Assembly (NCBI RefSeq): GCF_001005295.1
Contig: NZ_LBMK01000002.1
Coordinates: 1,271,545 to 1,335,544 of the forward strand
Direction: 5' to 3'
Length of the DNA: 64,000 bases
DNA from: Streptomyces yangpuensis
GTDB lineage: Bacteria > Actinomycetota > Actinomycetes > Streptomycetales > Streptomycetaceae
Positions 1-8,602 of the stretch are shown piece by piece (the first letter of the stretch is position 1; the number at the start of each line of letters is the position of its first letter). A program made the position numbers and the translations under genes. The notes beneath the pieces are model-generated. The model was not told the origin of the DNA and made no database searches. It saw nothing but the letters and a program-made list of their open reading frames with translations.

Positions 1-654
1 GTCACCGCCGTCACCCGCACCCCCGAAGGGACCTGGCGCGTCGACACCGAGCGGGAGTCGCTCGAAGCGGGCACCGTCGTCCTCGCCGTACCGCAGCGCG
101 AGGCGCACGGGCTGCTGCCCGCCGGCGCCCTCGCCGACCCCGACAAACTGCTCGACATCGGCACCGCACCGATCCTGAACGTCCATGTCGTCTACGACCG
201 CAAGGTGCTCAAGCAGCCCTTCTTCGCCGCACTCGGATCCCCCGTGCAGTGGGTCTTCGACCGCACCGACTCCTCCGGACTCCCTGACGGCGGCCAGTAC
301 CTGGCGCTGTCCCAGTCCGCCGCCCAGGACGACATCGACGAGCCCGTCTCGGTGCTGCGCGCCAAGTACCTGCCCGAGCTGGAACGGCTGCTGCCCGCCG
401 CTCGCGCCGCCAAGGTACGGGACTTCTTCGTCACCCGGGAGCGGACGGCGACCTTCGCACCCACCCCCGGCGTCGGCCGGCTGCGCCCCGGGGCGCGGAC
501 CGACACGCCGGGGCTCTACCTGGCCGGTGCGTGGACTGCCACGGGTTGGCCCGCGACCATGGAGGGCGCCGTCCGGAGCGGACTGAGCGCGGCGCAGGCC
601 GCACTCGCCGCACTCGGCCGCCACCGCGAACACCCTCTGCAGGAGGCGGCATGA
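1..654 (+). CDS. hpnE: Hydroxysqualene dehydroxylase, C-terminal part (5' end outside window)
   Basis: An open frame runs in from base 1 and ends at a TGA at 652-654, giving about 217 C-terminal residues. The tail GLYLAGAWTATGWPATMEGA is the C-terminal FAD-binding segment of the phytoene-desaturase-like amine-oxidase family. In hopanoid clusters this member is HpnE, which makes squalene from hydroxysqualene with HpnC and HpnD. The downstream squalene-hopene cyclase supports that assignment over a carotenoid desaturase. Its stop overlaps the next start (ATGA), so the genes are probably translationally coupled. The N-terminal dinucleotide-binding motif is not in the window. Confidence 0.88.
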   Translation, partial: VTAVTRTPEGTWRVDTERESLEAGTVVLAVPQREAHGLLPAGALADPDKLLDIGTAPILNVHVVYDRKVLKQPFFAALGSPVQWVFDRTDSSGLPDGGQYLALSQSAAQDDIDEPVSVLRAKYLPELERLLPAARAAKVRDFFVTRERTATFAPTPGVGRLRPGARTDTPGLYLAGAWTATGWPATMEGAVRSGLSAAQAALAALGRHREHPLQEAA

Positions 655-1820
655 CGACCACCACCACCGGCACCACCAGCACCACGAGCACAGCACGTAC
701 AGGAACAAGAGGAGAGCCAGTGAACCCGGGGAACCCGGCTGTCGAGAACACGGATGCCACTGTGGGCGCAGCCGGAAGGGGAGCGGAGAAGGCGGACACC
801 GTCGCCCTCCTGGAGCGCGGCCGGACGATGTCGACCCCCGCGCTCCGCGCGGCCGTCGACCGGCTCGCCGCACCCATGGACACCGTCGCCGCCTACCACT
901 TCGGCTGGATCGACGCCCAGGGCAACGCCGCCGACGGTGACGGCGGCAAGGCCGTGCGCCCCGCCCTCGCCCTGCTCTCCGCCGAGGCCGCGGGCGCCGC
1001 ACCGGAGGTCGGCATCCCCGGCGCCGTCGCCGTGGAACTCGTGCACAACTTCTCGCTGCTCCACGACGACCTGATGGACGGCGACGAGCAGCGCCGCCAC
1101 CGCGACACCGTCTGGAAGGTCCACGGACCGGCCCTCGCCATCCTGGTCGGCGACGCCCTCTTCGCCCTCGCCAACGAGGTCCTGCTGGAACTCGGCACCG
1201 TCGAGGCGGGCCGCGCCACGCGCCGCCTGACCACCGCCAGCCGCAAGCTCATCGACGGCCAGGCGCAGGACATCTCCTACGAGCACCGCGAGCGCGTCAG
1301 CGTCGAGGAGTGCCTGGAGATGGAGGGCAACAAGACCGGCGCCCTGCTCGCCTGCGCCGTCTCCATCGGCGCCGTGCTCGGCGGCGCCGACGACCGTACG
1401 GCCGACAAGCTGGAGGAGTACGGCTACCACCTCGGCCTCGCCTTCCAGGCCGTCGACGACCTCCTCGGCATCTGGGGCGACCCGGAGTCCACCGGCAAGC
1501 AGACCTGGAGCGACCTGCGCCAGCGCAAGAAGTCCCTCCCGGTGGTCGCCGCCCTCGCCGCCGGCGGCCCGGCCTCCGAGCGGCTCGCCGAACTGCTCGC
1601 CGCCGACGCCAAGAGCAGCGACTTCGAGAACTTCTCCGAGGAGGAGTTCGCGGCCCGCGCCGCCCTCATCGAGGAGGCCGGCGGCCGCCAGTGGACCGCG
1701 GACGAGGCGCGCCGCCAGCACGCCGTCGCGATCCGGGCCCTGGACGACGTCGACATGCCGCAGCGGGTGCGCGAACAGCTCGTGGACCTCGCCGACTTCG
1801 TCGTCGTACGCAAGAGGTGA
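651..1820 (+). CDS. Polyprenyl (farnesyl/geranylgeranyl-type) diphosphate synthase
   Basis: A trans-isoprenyl diphosphate synthase of 389 residues. It carries the first aspartate-rich motif DDLMD (about residue 139) and the second, DDLLG, near residue 269, which bind Mg-diphosphate. It probably supplies farnesyl diphosphate for squalene and hopanoid formation, and the chain length of the product cannot be read from sequence. ATG 651 overlaps the hpnE stop and has AGGAGG five bases upstream. GTG 720 also has a good site (AGAGGAG) and would remove a Thr-rich 23-residue extension, so the start is ambiguous. The gene is part of the hopanoid operon. Confidence 0.9.
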   Translation: MTTTTTGTTSTTSTARTGTRGEPVNPGNPAVENTDATVGAAGRGAEKADTVALLERGRTMSTPALRAAVDRLAAPMDTVAAYHFGWIDAQGNAADGDGGKAVRPALALLSAEAAGAAPEVGIPGAVAVELVHNFSLLHDDLMDGDEQRRHRDTVWKVHGPALAILVGDALFALANEVLLELGTVEAGRATRRLTTASRKLIDGQAQDISYEHRERVSVEECLEMEGNKTGALLACAVSIGAVLGGADDRTADKLEEYGYHLGLAFQAVDDLLGIWGDPESTGKQTWSDLRQRKKSLPVVAALAAGGPASERLAELLAADAKSSDFENFSEEEFAARAALIEEAGGRQWTADEARRQHAVAIRALDDVDMPQRVREQLVDLADFVVVRKR

Positions 1821-1940
1821 CCGCCACCCGGCAGCGGATATGAATCGCGAGTCGCCGGCCGGCGCCGCCACCTGAGCGTGGCGCGCACCGGCCGACGGCG
1901 GACCCCAGCACAGCACAGGACACTGTTCTAAGGGGAAGCC

Positions 1941-4160
1941 ATGACAGCGACGACCGACGGCAGCGCGGAGAGCGCCGGCGCCGGCAGCGAATCCACCCCG
2001 GGCGCCCCGCCGCCCGGCTCCGCCGGGGCGGCCGCCCCGCGGACCGAGTACGGGCTCGCGGGCCCGCCCGACCCCGCCGTCGGACCCGGGGCCCCGGCCG
2101 GCGCCGGGCCCTGCGTGCCGGTGGCGCTCACCGAGCGGGTCGCCGCGCCGCCCGGGCCGGTCCGGCGGCCCGGCCCGCCGGCCGCCTACCGGCAACCGGG
2201 CGAACCCGGCACGGGACGGACCGCTGCGGACCTGCCCCCGCCGCCGGCCGGCAGCCCGAGGGAGGTGTACGAGGCCGCCGCGCGCGCGACCCGGCACCTC
2301 CTGGAGCGTCAGGACCCCGCAGGCTGGTGGAAGGGCGACCTGGAGACCAACGTCACCATGGACGCCGAGGACCTCCTGCTGCGGCAGTTCCTCGGCATCC
2401 GGGACGAGGCCACCACGTACGCGGCCGCCCTGTTCATCCGCGGCGAGCAGCGCGAGGACGGCACCTGGGCCACCTTCCACGGCGGGCCGCCCGAACTGTC
2501 CGCCACCATCGAGGCCTACGTCGCGCTGCGCCTCGCCGGGGACCGGCCGGACGCTCCGCACATGAGCCGTGCCTCGGCCTGGATCCGGGCCAACGGCGGG
2601 ATCGCCGCCGCCCGCGTCTTCACCCGCATCTGGCTCGCCCTCTTCGGCTGGTGGAGCTGGGACCATCTGCCCGAACTCCCGCCCGAGCTGGTGTTCCTGC
2701 CGCCCTGGGTGCCCCTGAACATCTACGACTTCGGCTGCTGGGCCCGCCAGACGATCGTCCCGCTCACCGTGGTGTCCGCGCTGCGCCCCGTCCGCCCGGC
2801 CCCCTTCGCCCTCGACGAGCTCCACACCGACGCGCGGACCCCGTATCCCGCCATCCGCATGGCACCGCTGACCAGTTGGGACGGCGCCTTCCAGCGGATG
2901 GACAAGGCCCTGCACGTCTACCGGCGGTTCGCCCCGCGGCGGCTGCGCAAGGCGGCCATGGACACCGCCGCCCGCTGGATCGTCGAGCGCCAGGAGAACG
3001 ACGGCTGCTGGGGCGGGATCCAGCCGCCCGCCGTGTACTCCGTCATCGCGCTGCACCTGCTCGGCTACGACCTCGGGCACCCGGTGATGCGCGCGGGACT
3101 GGAGTCCCTGGACCGGTTCGCGGTGCGGCGCGAGGACGGCGCCCGGATGATCGAGGCCTGCCAGTCCCCGGTGTGGGACACCTGCCTCGCCGCGATCGCC
3201 CTGGTCGACGCGGGCGTGCGCCCCGACCATCCGGCGCTCGTGCGGGCCGCCGACTGGATGCTCGGCGAGGAGATCACCCGCACCGGGGACTGGGCGGTGC
3301 GCCGGCCTGGCCTGGCACCGGGAGGCTGGGCGTTCGAGTTCCACAACGACACCTATCCCGACATCGACGACACCGCCGAGGTCGTCCTCGCGCTGCGCCG
3401 GATCAGGCACCCGGACCCGGTCCGGGTCGACGCGGCCATCGCCCGCGGAGTGTCCTGGAACCTCGGCATGCAGTCGAAGGACGGCGCGTGGGGCGCCTTC
3501 GACGCCGACAACACCAGCCCCTTCCCCAACAAGCTCCCCTTCTGCGACTTCGGCGAGGTCATCGACCCGCCGTCGGCCGACGTCACCGCCCACGTGGTGG
3601 AGATGCTCGCCTTCGAGGGCCGGGCGGGCGACGCCCGGACCCGGCGCGGCATCGCCTGGCTGCTCGACGCACAGGAGCCGGACGGCAGCTGGTTCGGCCG
3701 CTGGGGCACCAACTACGTCTACGGCACCGGCTCGGTGGTGCCCGCCCTCACCGCGGCCGGCATCGCCCCGGGGCACCCCGCGGTCCGGCGGGCCGTTCGC
3801 TGGCTGGAATCCGTACAGAACGAGGACGGCGGCTGGGGGGAGGACCAGCGCTCCTACCAGGACCGGTCGTGGGCGGGGAAAGGCGCCTCCACCGCCTCGC
3901 AGACCGCGTGGGCCCTGATGGCCCTGCTGGCGGCCGGGGAACGCGACGGCGAGGCCGTCACACGCGGTATCGCCCACCTGGTCCGGACCCAGCGCGAGGA
4001 CGGCTCCTGGGACGAGCCGTACTTCACCGGCACCGGCTTCCCCTGGGACTTCTCCATCAACTACCACCTGTACCGGCAGGTGTTCCCGCTGACCGCGCTC
4101 GGCCGCTACCTGTACGGGGAACCGTCCGCCCCGGCGGGCTCACCCGGCGGGGGCCGCTGA
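1941..4160 (+). CDS. shc: Squalene-hopene cyclase
   Basis: A 739-residue protein that cyclises squalene to hopene/hopanol on the membrane. It has the acid motif DIDDTAEV (DxDD type, about residue 474). Several QW repeats are visible: QENDGCWGG, QSKDGAWGAF, QEPDGSWFG, QNEDGGWGE and QREDGSWDE. The first 110 residues are a low-complexity Pro/Gly/Ala extension, common in streptomycete cyclases and outside the catalytic alpha-barrels. The ATG is preceded by AGGGGAAG. The upstream gap of 120 bases is the largest in this operon, so an extra promoter is possible. The stop overlaps hpnG (TGATG). Confidence 0.97.
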   Translation: MTATTDGSAESAGAGSESTPGAPPPGSAGAAAPRTEYGLAGPPDPAVGPGAPAGAGPCVPVALTERVAAPPGPVRRPGPPAAYRQPGEPGTGRTAADLPPPPAGSPREVYEAAARATRHLLERQDPAGWWKGDLETNVTMDAEDLLLRQFLGIRDEATTYAAALFIRGEQREDGTWATFHGGPPELSATIEAYVALRLAGDRPDAPHMSRASAWIRANGGIAAARVFTRIWLALFGWWSWDHLPELPPELVFLPPWVPLNIYDFGCWARQTIVPLTVVSALRPVRPAPFALDELHTDARTPYPAIRMAPLTSWDGAFQRMDKALHVYRRFAPRRLRKAAMDTAARWIVERQENDGCWGGIQPPAVYSVIALHLLGYDLGHPVMRAGLESLDRFAVRREDGARMIEACQSPVWDTCLAAIALVDAGVRPDHPALVRAADWMLGEEITRTGDWAVRRPGLAPGGWAFEFHNDTYPDIDDTAEVVLALRRIRHPDPVRVDAAIARGVSWNLGMQSKDGAWGAFDADNTSPFPNKLPFCDFGEVIDPPSADVTAHVVEMLAFEGRAGDARTRRGIAWLLDAQEPDGSWFGRWGTNYVYGTGSVVPALTAAGIAPGHPAVRRAVRWLESVQNEDGGWGEDQRSYQDRSWAGKGASTASQTAWALMALLAAGERDGEAVTRGIAHLVRTQREDGSWDEPYFTGTGFPWDFSINYHLYRQVFPLTALGRYLYGEPSAPAGSPGGGR

Positions 4161-4846
4161 TGTCCCCCGCCGCGGGGGACCGCACCGCGCGGGGCGGCCC
4201 GCTGCTGGTCGCCTGCGCCCTGCGCATCGAGCAGATGGCGCTGCGCAGCGCGGGGCGCGGCTCCCCACACGGCACCGACGCGCACGGCGACGCGCACGGC
4301 GGGGCGTACACCCTCCTGCGTACCGGGATGGGCCCGTGCGCGGCCGAACGGTCCGTCCTCGCGGCCCTGGACGGGCCCGGCATGGACCGGGCCGCCCTCC
4401 TCGCCACCGGATTCTGCGCCGGGCTCGTCCCCGGCATGAGCCCCGGCGACCTCGTCGTCGCGGAGGAGACCCGCGACCCGCGGGGGACCGTCCGCTGTAC
4501 CGGGACCGGGCTGCTCGCCGAGGCGCTGGCCCGGGCCGTCCCCGGCCGGACCGTGCACATCGGCCCGCTGACCGGGTCCGACCACGTCGTCCGCGGCCGG
4601 GAGCGCGCACAGCTGCGCGCCACGGGCGCGGTCGCGGTCGACATGGAGTCCGCGGCGACCCTCCGGGCCGCGGTCGGCGGCAGGGACCGCCCCGTTGCGG
4701 CCGTCCGGGTGATCGTGGACGCTCCGGAGCATGAGCTCGTCCGAATCGGCACGGTGCGCGGGGGAATATCGGCCTTCCGTGTCCTGCGTGCCGTACTGCC
4801 CGCGTTCTACGAATGGCACCGTTCTTCGCTGCTCCCCAGGAGGTGA
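4160..4846 (+). CDS. hpnG: Hopanoid-associated nucleoside phosphorylase (adenosylhopane phosphorylase)
   Basis: A 228-residue member of the purine-nucleoside phosphorylase / MTAN family. Visible family features are the early LVACALRIEQ strand, GFCAGLVPGMSPGDLVV and the VDMESAATLRA motif that binds the ribose. In characterised hopanoid pathways HpnG removes adenine from adenosylhopane to give phosphoribosylhopane. Its place between shc and the radical-SAM gene hpnH supports that role. ATG 4160 overlaps the shc stop. A small His/Asp/Gly-rich insert (residues 35-48) replaces a loop. Confidence 0.88.
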   Translation: MSPAAGDRTARGGPLLVACALRIEQMALRSAGRGSPHGTDAHGDAHGGAYTLLRTGMGPCAAERSVLAALDGPGMDRAALLATGFCAGLVPGMSPGDLVVAEETRDPRGTVRCTGTGLLAEALARAVPGRTVHIGPLTGSDHVVRGRERAQLRATGAVAVDMESAATLRAAVGGRDRPVAAVRVIVDAPEHELVRIGTVRGGISAFRVLRAVLPAFYEWHRSSLLPRR

Positions 4847-4851
4847 GCCAG

Positions 4852-5883
4852 ATGGCCATGCCGCTGCGCCAGACCGTCAGGGTCGGGACCTATCTGCTCG
4901 AACAGAAGCTCCGCAAGCGGGACAAGTTCCCGCTGATCGTGGAGCTGGAGCCGCTCTACGCGTGCAACCTGGCCTGTGAGGGCTGCGGGAAGATCCAGCA
5001 TCCGGCGGGCGTGCTCAAGCAGCGCATGCCGGTCGCCCAGGCGGTCGGGGCCGTGCTGGAGTCCGGTGCGCCGATGGTGTCCATCGCAGGCGGCGAGCCC
5101 TTGATGCACCCGCAGATCCACGAGATCGTGCGGCAATTGGTGGCCCGGCGGAAGTACGTGTTCCTGTGCACCAACGCGCTGCTGCTGCGCAAGAAGATCG
5201 AGAAGTTCACCCCCTCCCCGTACTTCGCCTTCGCGGTGCACATCGACGGCCTGCGCGAGCGCCACGACGAGTCGGTGGCCAAGGAGGGCGTCTTCGACGA
5301 GGCCGTCGAGGCCATCAAGGAGGCGAAGCGCCGGGGATTCCGGGTGACGACGAACTCCACCTTCTTCAACACCGACACCCCGCAGACGATCATCGAGGTG
5401 CTCAACTTCCTCAATGACGACCTGCAGGTGGACGAAATGATGATCTCGCCCGCCTACGCCTACGAAAAGGCACCGGACCAGGAGCATTTCCTCGGCGTCG
5501 ACCAGACCCGCGAACTCTTCCGGAAGGCTTTCGCGGGCGGCAACCGGCGGCGCTGGCGGCTCAACCACTCCCCGCTCTTCCTCGACTTCCTGGAAGGAAA
5601 GGCCGACTTCCCCTGCACGGCCTGGGCCATTCCGAATTACTCCCTCTTCGGCTGGCAGCGCCCCTGCTATCTGATGAGCGACGGCTATGTGCCGACGTAC
5701 CGGGAACTCGTGGAGGACACCGACTGGAACAAGTACGGCCGCGGAAGGGACCCGCGCTGCGCGAACTGCATGGCGCACTGCGGCTACGAGCCCACCGCCG
5801 TCCTCGCCACCATGGGCTCCCTGAAGGAATCCCTGCGGGCCGTCCGGGAGACGGTCGGCGGCAACCGGGACAGGTCGGCATGA
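4852..5883 (+). CDS. hpnH: Adenosyl-hopene transferase, radical SAM
   Basis: A 343-residue radical SAM enzyme whose CxxxCxxC cluster motif is CNLACEGC (Cys38, Cys42, Cys45). A C-terminal Cys-rich SPASM-like stretch (CANCMAHCGYEP) is also present. HpnH joins an adenosyl radical to the hopene side chain, the first committed step to C35 hopanoids. ATG 4852 has a strong AGGAGG-type site inside the 3' end of hpnG. An in-frame ATG at 4813 is upstream of this site and unlikely to be used. The stop overlaps the next gene (ATGA). Confidence 0.95.
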   Translation: MAMPLRQTVRVGTYLLEQKLRKRDKFPLIVELEPLYACNLACEGCGKIQHPAGVLKQRMPVAQAVGAVLESGAPMVSIAGGEPLMHPQIHEIVRQLVARRKYVFLCTNALLLRKKIEKFTPSPYFAFAVHIDGLRERHDESVAKEGVFDEAVEAIKEAKRRGFRVTTNSTFFNTDTPQTIIEVLNFLNDDLQVDEMMISPAYAYEKAPDQEHFLGVDQTRELFRKAFAGGNRRRWRLNHSPLFLDFLEGKADFPCTAWAIPNYSLFGWQRPCYLMSDGYVPTYRELVEDTDWNKYGRGRDPRCANCMAHCGYEPTAVLATMGSLKESLRAVRETVGGNRDRSA

Positions 5884-7286
5884 GTCCGGCGGCAGAGGGA
5901 CGGGACGGCGGCTTCGACCTGCGCGCCCTGCTCGCCGCGCGCGGGGCGGAACGGTACGAGCTGCACGCCCGCCACCTCAACCACCAACTGCCCCGGATGC
6001 TCCGCACCATCGGCTTCGACAAGGTCTACGAGCGGGCCGAGGGAGCCCACTTCTGGGACGCCGAGGGCAACGACCACCTCGACATGCTCGCCGGCTTCGG
6101 GGTGATGGGCCTGGGCCGGCACCACCCCGTCGTCCGCCGGGCCCTGCACGACGTGCTGGACGCCCAGCTCGCCGACCTCACCCGCTTCGACTGCCAGCCG
6201 CTGCCCGGGCTGCTGGCCGAGAAGCTCCTGTCGTACAGCCCGCACCTGGACCGGGTCTTCTTTGGCAACAGTGGCACCGAGGCGGTGGAGACGGCCCTGA
6301 AGTTCGCCCGGTACGCCACCGGGCGGCCCAGGATCCTCTACTGCGACCACGCCTTCCACGGGCTGACCGCCGGTTCCCTCTCGGTGAACGGCGAGGGCGG
6401 GTTCCGGGACGGGTTCGCGCCGCTCCTGCCCGACACCAAGGTCGCGCTGGGTGACCTGGCCGCCCTGGAGCGGGAGCTGAAGCGCGGCGATGTCGCCGCT
6501 TTCGTCGTGGAACCGATCCAGGGCAAAGGGGTCCTCGCGGCCCCGCCCGGCTTCCTGCTCGCCGCGCAGGAGCTGCTGCACCGGCACAAGGCGCTGCTGA
6601 TCGCGGACGAGGTGCAGACCGGCCTGGGACGTACCGGCGACTTCTACGCGTACCAGCACGAGCCGGGTGTCGAGCCCGACCTGGTGTGCGTGGCCAAGGC
6701 GCTGTCCGGCGGCTACGTGCCGGTCGGCGCGACCCTGGGCAAGGACTGGATCTTCAAGAAGGTCTACTCGTCGATGGACCGGGTGCTCGTGCACTCCGCG
6801 AGCTTCGGGTCCAACGCGCAGGCGATGGCGGCCGGGCTGGCGGTGCTGTCCGTCATGGAGGACGAGCACCTCGTGGCCCGCGCGCGGGCCACGGGCGACC
6901 TGCTGCGCGGGCGGCTCGCGGCCATGGTGGACGAGTACGAGCTGCTGCACGAGGTGCGCGGGCGCGGCCTGATGATCGGCATCGAGTTCGGGCGGCCCTC
7001 CTCGCTGGGGCTGCGCAGCCGGTGGACGATGCTCCAGGCGGCCCGCAAGGGCCTCTTCGCGCAGATGGTCGTGGTGCCGCTGCTCCAGAGGCACCGGATC
7101 CTCACCCAGGTGTCCGGGGACCATCTGGAGGTGATCAAGCTGATCCCGCCGCTGGTGCTGGACGAGGAGGACGTCGACCGGTTCGTCGGCGCCTTCCGCG
7201 AGGTCATGGACGACGCCCACGGGGGGTCCGCACTGATGTGGGACTTCGGCAGGACGCTGGTGAAGCAGGCCGTCGCGGCGCGCTGA
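5880..7286 (+). CDS. hpnO: Class III aminotransferase of C35 hopanoid synthesis
   Basis: A 468-residue PLP-dependent class III aminotransferase. The cofactor lysine lies in VCVAKALSGGYVPVG (Lys273), the GNSGTEAVE phosphate-binding segment is present, and IADEVQTGLGRTG carries the PLP aspartate. In Streptomyces hopanoid clusters the equivalent enzyme converts ribosylhopane to aminobacteriohopanetriol. The assignment here rests on family plus its position directly after hpnH, with a start-stop overlap. It is the last gene of the operon. I see no ispG or dxs between hpnH and this gene, where the S. coelicolor cluster has them as I remember it. Confidence 0.88.
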   Translation: MSPAAEGRDGGFDLRALLAARGAERYELHARHLNHQLPRMLRTIGFDKVYERAEGAHFWDAEGNDHLDMLAGFGVMGLGRHHPVVRRALHDVLDAQLADLTRFDCQPLPGLLAEKLLSYSPHLDRVFFGNSGTEAVETALKFARYATGRPRILYCDHAFHGLTAGSLSVNGEGGFRDGFAPLLPDTKVALGDLAALERELKRGDVAAFVVEPIQGKGVLAAPPGFLLAAQELLHRHKALLIADEVQTGLGRTGDFYAYQHEPGVEPDLVCVAKALSGGYVPVGATLGKDWIFKKVYSSMDRVLVHSASFGSNAQAMAAGLAVLSVMEDEHLVARARATGDLLRGRLAAMVDEYELLHEVRGRGLMIGIEFGRPSSLGLRSRWTMLQAARKGLFAQMVVVPLLQRHRILTQVSGDHLEVIKLIPPLVLDEEDVDRFVGAFREVMDDAHGGSALMWDFGRTLVKQAVAAR

Positions 7287-7316
7287 CGGCCTGCGTCCCC
7301 CGGTGGTCCTACCCGG

Positions 7317-8108
7317 TCAGGCCAACAGCCGGTCGCGGAGCCGGCCGAGGGTCTCGGGCTGCAGCCCGAGACCCTCCGCCAGGTAGCGCTCCACCCCGCC
7401 CCAGACCTCGTCGATCGTGTCGAAGGCGGCGATCAGGTATTCGGCGCGGGCGTCGAAGAGCGGCGCGAGCAGTTCCATCACCTCGGGCGAGCGGGCCTCG
7501 GCCGAGGCGGAGCTGCGACGCACCCGGTACCGGCGGTGCGGGGCGTTGGACTCCAGGTAGTCCGCCACGATCGCCTCCCGCTCGACGCCCAGCGCGAGCA
7601 GGGTGACGGCGACGGAGAGGCCGGCCCGGTCCTTGCCGGCCGCGCAGTGCATGAGGGCGGGCACGCTGTCCTCGGCGAGGGCGTGGACGACCCGGCTGTG
7701 CTCGGCGGTGCGGGTGCGGATGATCCCGCGGTAGGAGTTCGCCATCCGGGCCGCCGCCTTGCCGTCGCCCAGGATCGAGCGGAGCTGGTCGAGGTCGCCG
7801 TCGCGGACCAGCCGCCAGAACTCCCGGCCGTCCGCCGGGTCCGACAGCGGGATGCTGACGTTCCGTACGCCGGGCAGCTCGACGTCCGGCCCCTCCAGGG
7901 CGTGGTCGGCGCCGTTGCGGAAGTCGAAGATGGTGTGAAGGCCGAGCGAGGCGAGGAATTCTGCATCGGTTTCGGTGGCATGTGCGAGATGTCCGCTTCG
8001 GAACAGTCGTCCCGCTGCAACCCTTCGGCCATCAGAAGTCGGCAATCCGCCCACATCGCGGAAATTGCGCACTCCCGCCAGCTCCGGCTCCTGTATCTGC
8101 TGGGTCAC
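7317..8108 (-). CDS. Tyrosine/serine protein phosphatase (Y_phosphatase3 family)
   Basis: A 263-residue phosphatase with the CX5R P-loop HCAAGKDRAG (Cys157, Arg163). Its N terminus (GVRNFRDVGG) is typical of the bacterial PTP-like family that includes Mycobacterium PtpB. The protein is cytosolic, with no signal peptide. The substrate is unknown; dual-specificity or phosphoinositide activity is possible. GTG 8108 is chosen because GGAGGAG stands five bases upstream and the family fold starts right after it; longer upstream frames are unsupported. It is convergent with hpnO (30-base gap) and divergent from the riboswitch-controlled peptidase. Confidence 0.88.
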   Translation of the reverse strand: MTQQIQEPELAGVRNFRDVGGLPTSDGRRVAAGRLFRSGHLAHATETDAEFLASLGLHTIFDFRNGADHALEGPDVELPGVRNVSIPLSDPADGREFWRLVRDGDLDQLRSILGDGKAAARMANSYRGIIRTRTAEHSRVVHALAEDSVPALMHCAAGKDRAGLSVAVTLLALGVEREAIVADYLESNAPHRRYRVRRSSASAEARSPEVMELLAPLFDARAEYLIAAFDTIDEVWGGVERYLAEGLGLQPETLGRLRDRLLA

Positions 8109-8350
8109 GGTAACTCCTCCGCCTTCTCGTGGGGCGTCTGTCCGAATTGAGCTACTTGGCGCCAACTTGCCATATCCGGAGGCGAGATCGGGCACGTCCC
8201 CGTGAGCCAGATCATACGGTGACCGTGAGTGCCTGATCGTCGGAGCCGAATGGCCCGGCGCAGGCGGCTGTTGGCGCGGCGGAATGGACGGAGGGTGACC
8301 GGAATTCCGGCACGCCCTCATGCCTGTGAATCCGTCAGGGAATTCGCGGC

Positions 8351-8380
8351 TTGTTCGGCGTGCCCGCAAGGGATTACCTT
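8351..8380 (+). promoter_or_regulatory. Candidate promoter of the riboswitch transcript
   Basis: TTGTTC (8351-8356) and TACCTT (8375-8380) are separated by 18 bases and lie just before the aptamer, so transcription would begin about 15 bases upstream of it. This is a sequence match only. Confidence 0.4.
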
Positions 8381-8394
8381 CGCGATCGATCCGG

Positions 8395-8550
8395 GTGGAT
8401 CGCCGAATCCTGCCGCCGCCCGGAAACCGCAACCGAACCATTTCGCGCGGCAGGAGCGGGGGAACCAGGTAAGCCGCTGTACCGGAGATCTTTTCTCCGG
8501 AACGGCTCGGGGTGAAGCCGTTCATGTCCCGTACATGTACGGCCGGACAT
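8395..8550 (+). promoter_or_regulatory. ydaO-yuaA type (c-di-AMP) riboswitch with expression platform
   Basis: Conserved blocks of the ydaO aptamer are present in order: ATCGCCGAATCC (about 8399-8410), GGGGGAACCAGGTAAGCCG (8458-8476) and GGGGTGAAGCCG (8509-8520). CCTGCCG and CGGCAGG can pair as an outer helix, and CGGAGA/TCTCCG forms the variable internal hairpin. After the aptamer, ATGTCC (8524-8529) and GGACAT (8545-8550) flank a second hairpin that could be the switch. Family knowledge: this riboswitch binds c-di-AMP and in Streptomyces precedes cell-wall hydrolase genes such as rpfA. The regulated gene here is the LysM-M23 peptidase 53 bases downstream. Confidence 0.88.
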
Positions 8551-8602
8551 CTCCAGTCCGAACCCGACAGCTCACCTCGCAGGCGCCGGAGAGGAATGCG
8601 CC

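Noticed and set aside
516..4067. A 1183-codon open frame on the minus strand over the polyprenyl synthase and cyclase genes
   Set aside because: Its composition is the Gly/Arg/Ala/Val pattern of an antisense frame in high-G+C DNA, and it covers two strongly recognised genes.
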